Shown piece by piece: positions 5,425 to 6,255 of a stretch of DNA of 6,255 bases. The position numbers and the translations under genes are program-made. Location of the stretch: contig JAAOZY010000032.1 in NCBI GenBank assembly GCA_012274205.1, forward strand, positions 1 to 6,255, written 5' to 3'. Below the pieces are notes generated by a model that worked only from the letters and a program-made list of their open reading frames with translations, had not been told where the DNA came from and ran no database searches. The stretch is from Betaproteobacteria bacterium (GTDB lineage Bacteria; Pseudomonadota; Gammaproteobacteria; Burkholderiales; SG8-39). How positions within the stretch are numbered: the stretch's first letter is position 1; every line of letters begins with the position of its first letter.

Positions 5425-6161
5425 TGCGCGACGAACGCCCGCTGAGCCATGTCTCCGCACCGGTGCTGGCACTGCTTGCCGCGGGCCTCGCGCTGCAACT
5501 CGGCCTGCATGCCGCGCTGCCCCAGCCGCAGGCGAAGGCGCCCGACTTGCTGCCGCCCCCCGCGACTTCGCTGCTGCGCCTGGCCAGCCTGGGCGAGCCG
5601 ATCGCGCTGGCGAAGATCCTGATGCTGCAGCTGCAGTCCTTTGATTACCAGTCCGGCAGCAGGGTACCGTACCGGGATCTGAACTACGCGATTGTCGAGG
5701 CCTGGCTGGCGCGCATCCTCGATCTGGACCCGCGGGGACAGTACCCGCTGTTCGCGGCCAGCAAGCTGTACGCCGAGGTTCCGGACCAGGCGCGCGCGCG
5801 CCGCATGCTCGATTTCGTCTATCGCTGGTACCTGCTCGATCCCAACCGGCGCTGGCCCTGGCTCGCCCACGCCGCCGTCCTCGCCAAGCACCAACTGAAG
5901 GACATGAAACTGGCGCTCGAGTACGCACACGCCCTGCAGGAATACACCACGGACAAGAATGTTCCGGCCTGGGCGCTGACCATGGAAGCATTCATACGCA
6001 CGGACCTGAGCGAACTCGAAACCGCGCGGCTGATGATAGGCGGCCTGATCGCCAGCGGCAGGATCACCGATCCGAGCGAATTGAAGTTCCTGGACGGCCG
6101 CTTGCACGAAATCGAGGCGCGCCTGAGTAAAAAGGGGGAGAAGGCCAAAACCCTAAGGTAG
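5424..6161 (+). CDS. Membrane-anchored TPR-like helical protein, ABC-permease partner
   Basis: The protein has 245 residues. ATG 5424 overlaps the permease stop by one base (TGATG), which indicates translational coupling. One hydrophobic segment (about 12-32) follows a short charged N-terminus and probably anchors the protein with the bulk in the periplasm. A Pro-rich linker (33-46) precedes an all-helical body. The body has stretches resembling a conserved family: FDYQSG (73-78), YRDLNY (83-88), WLARILDLDPRGQYPLFAAS (94-113), YAEV, DPNRRWPWLAHA (139-150), AKHQLKD (154-160) and a DPSELKFLDGRL segment (216-227). The A-x-x-Y and WL-x-x-ILDLDP pattern recalls tetratricopeptide repeats, but no repeat matches the TPR consensus fully. 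The C-terminus is Lys-rich. Likely a scaffold or periplasmic partner of the ABC permease. The molecular function is not known to me. Confidence 0.8.
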   Translation: MRDERPLSHVSAPVLALLAAGLALQLGLHAALPQPQAKAPDLLPPPATSLLRLASLGEPIALAKILMLQLQSFDYQSGSRVPYRDLNYAIVEAWLARILDLDPRGQYPLFAASKLYAEVPDQARARRMLDFVYRWYLLDPNRRWPWLAHAAVLAKHQLKDMKLALEYAHALQEYTTDKNVPAWALTMEAFIRTDLSELETARLMIGGLIASGRITDPSELKFLDGRLHEIEARLSKKGEKAKTLR

Positions 6162-6252
6162 ATTGTCAAATCACCGACATATCTGTCTGAATTCCGACGA
6201 ATCCGTGCGCAATCCGGCCAAAAAACGTGAAATATCTCACTTAAATCCAGGC
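6162..6252 (+). promoter_or_regulatory. AT-rich intergenic region before a possible next gene
   Basis: This stretch is clearly richer in A and T than the genes around it and has no terminator-like hairpin with a T run, so it looks like a promoter region for whatever follows. TTGTCA (6163-6168) is a good -35 match, but the hexamer 17 bases on (TCTGAA) is a poor -10. AATCCG recurs at 6200-6205 and 6211-6216, with AATTCCG just before (6190-6196). GACATATCTGTC (6176-6187) is a small dyad. The window ends in ATG (6253-6255); the AGG before it is too close to serve as a Shine-Dalgarno, so this ATG may or may not start the next gene. Confidence 0.45.
6227..6240. promoter_or_regulatory. CRP-type dyad GTGA-N6-TCAC
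   Basis: The exact core GTGA, six bases, TCAC is the conserved heart of the CRP/Vfr consensus TGTGA-N6-TCACA. The outermost bases differ (C before GTGA, T after TCAC), and the flanks are AT-rich as in good CRP sites. It ends 12 bases before the ATG at 6253. If that ATG is a real start, binding there would more likely repress than activate. One match to eight fixed bases in about 6 kb is not very unlikely by chance, but it falls inside the intergenic region. Confidence 0.4.
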
Positions 6253-6255
6253 ATG

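Noticed and set aside
4981..6107. Long minus-strand frames opposite the permease and helical protein
   Set aside because: Composition is Arg/Ala/Gly/Gln-biased with no recognisable domain, and the plus-strand genes are coupled and clearly coding.

Overview
The window is GC-rich, densely packed bacterial DNA. The codon use, two class III prepilin signals and the gene families suggest a betaproteobacterium; this is an inference from protein style, not a taxonomic proof. I see no rRNA, tRNA, CRISPR array, transposase or phage gene.

Left part (1-2825, plus strand): a pilus or pseudopilus accessory cluster. It runs from the tail of an unidentified upstream gene, through a small exported protein (89-598), to two prepilin-like proteins (603-1919 and 1980-2825). 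The two prepilins are paralogues. They share a module with an LPCP motif, a G-x-LP segment, a YAVS motif, an Asn-rich stretch ending in a D-Q-x-L motif, and four cysteines in the same order. The second has the canonical Glu at +5 of the mature pilin. The first lacks it and carries an apparent second, diverged copy of the module in its C-terminal half. The first gene of the cluster begins inside a 25-bp imperfect inverted repeat that resembles the REP/dRS3-type repeats common in proteobacteria.

Middle part (2822-4549, minus strand): a polytopic membrane histidine kinase with a GAF-like region and an H-box of the HDxKN type, as in the PrsK kinases of PEP-CTERM systems. It converges on the second prepilin, and the two stop codons share one CTAG palindrome. 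No response regulator is in the window.

Right part (4550-6255): a 104-bp divergent intergenic region with a 10-bp direct repeat next to the kinase start. It is followed by a translationally coupled pair on the plus strand, an ABC-2 type permease (4654-5424) and a membrane-anchored, TPR-like helical protein (5424-6161). No ABC ATPase gene is present. The last 94 bases are relatively AT-rich and look regulatory. They hold a GTGA-N6-TCAC dyad of the CRP type and end in ATG, which may be the start of the next gene.

How the parts may work together (inference): the prepilins and the small protein would build or prime a type IV pilus-like filament. The kinase could sense a membrane or surface signal. 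The permease plus helical protein could be a pilus-linked or envelope-linked ABC exporter, by analogy with the Myxococcus pilGHI genes. Only the local gene order supports this.
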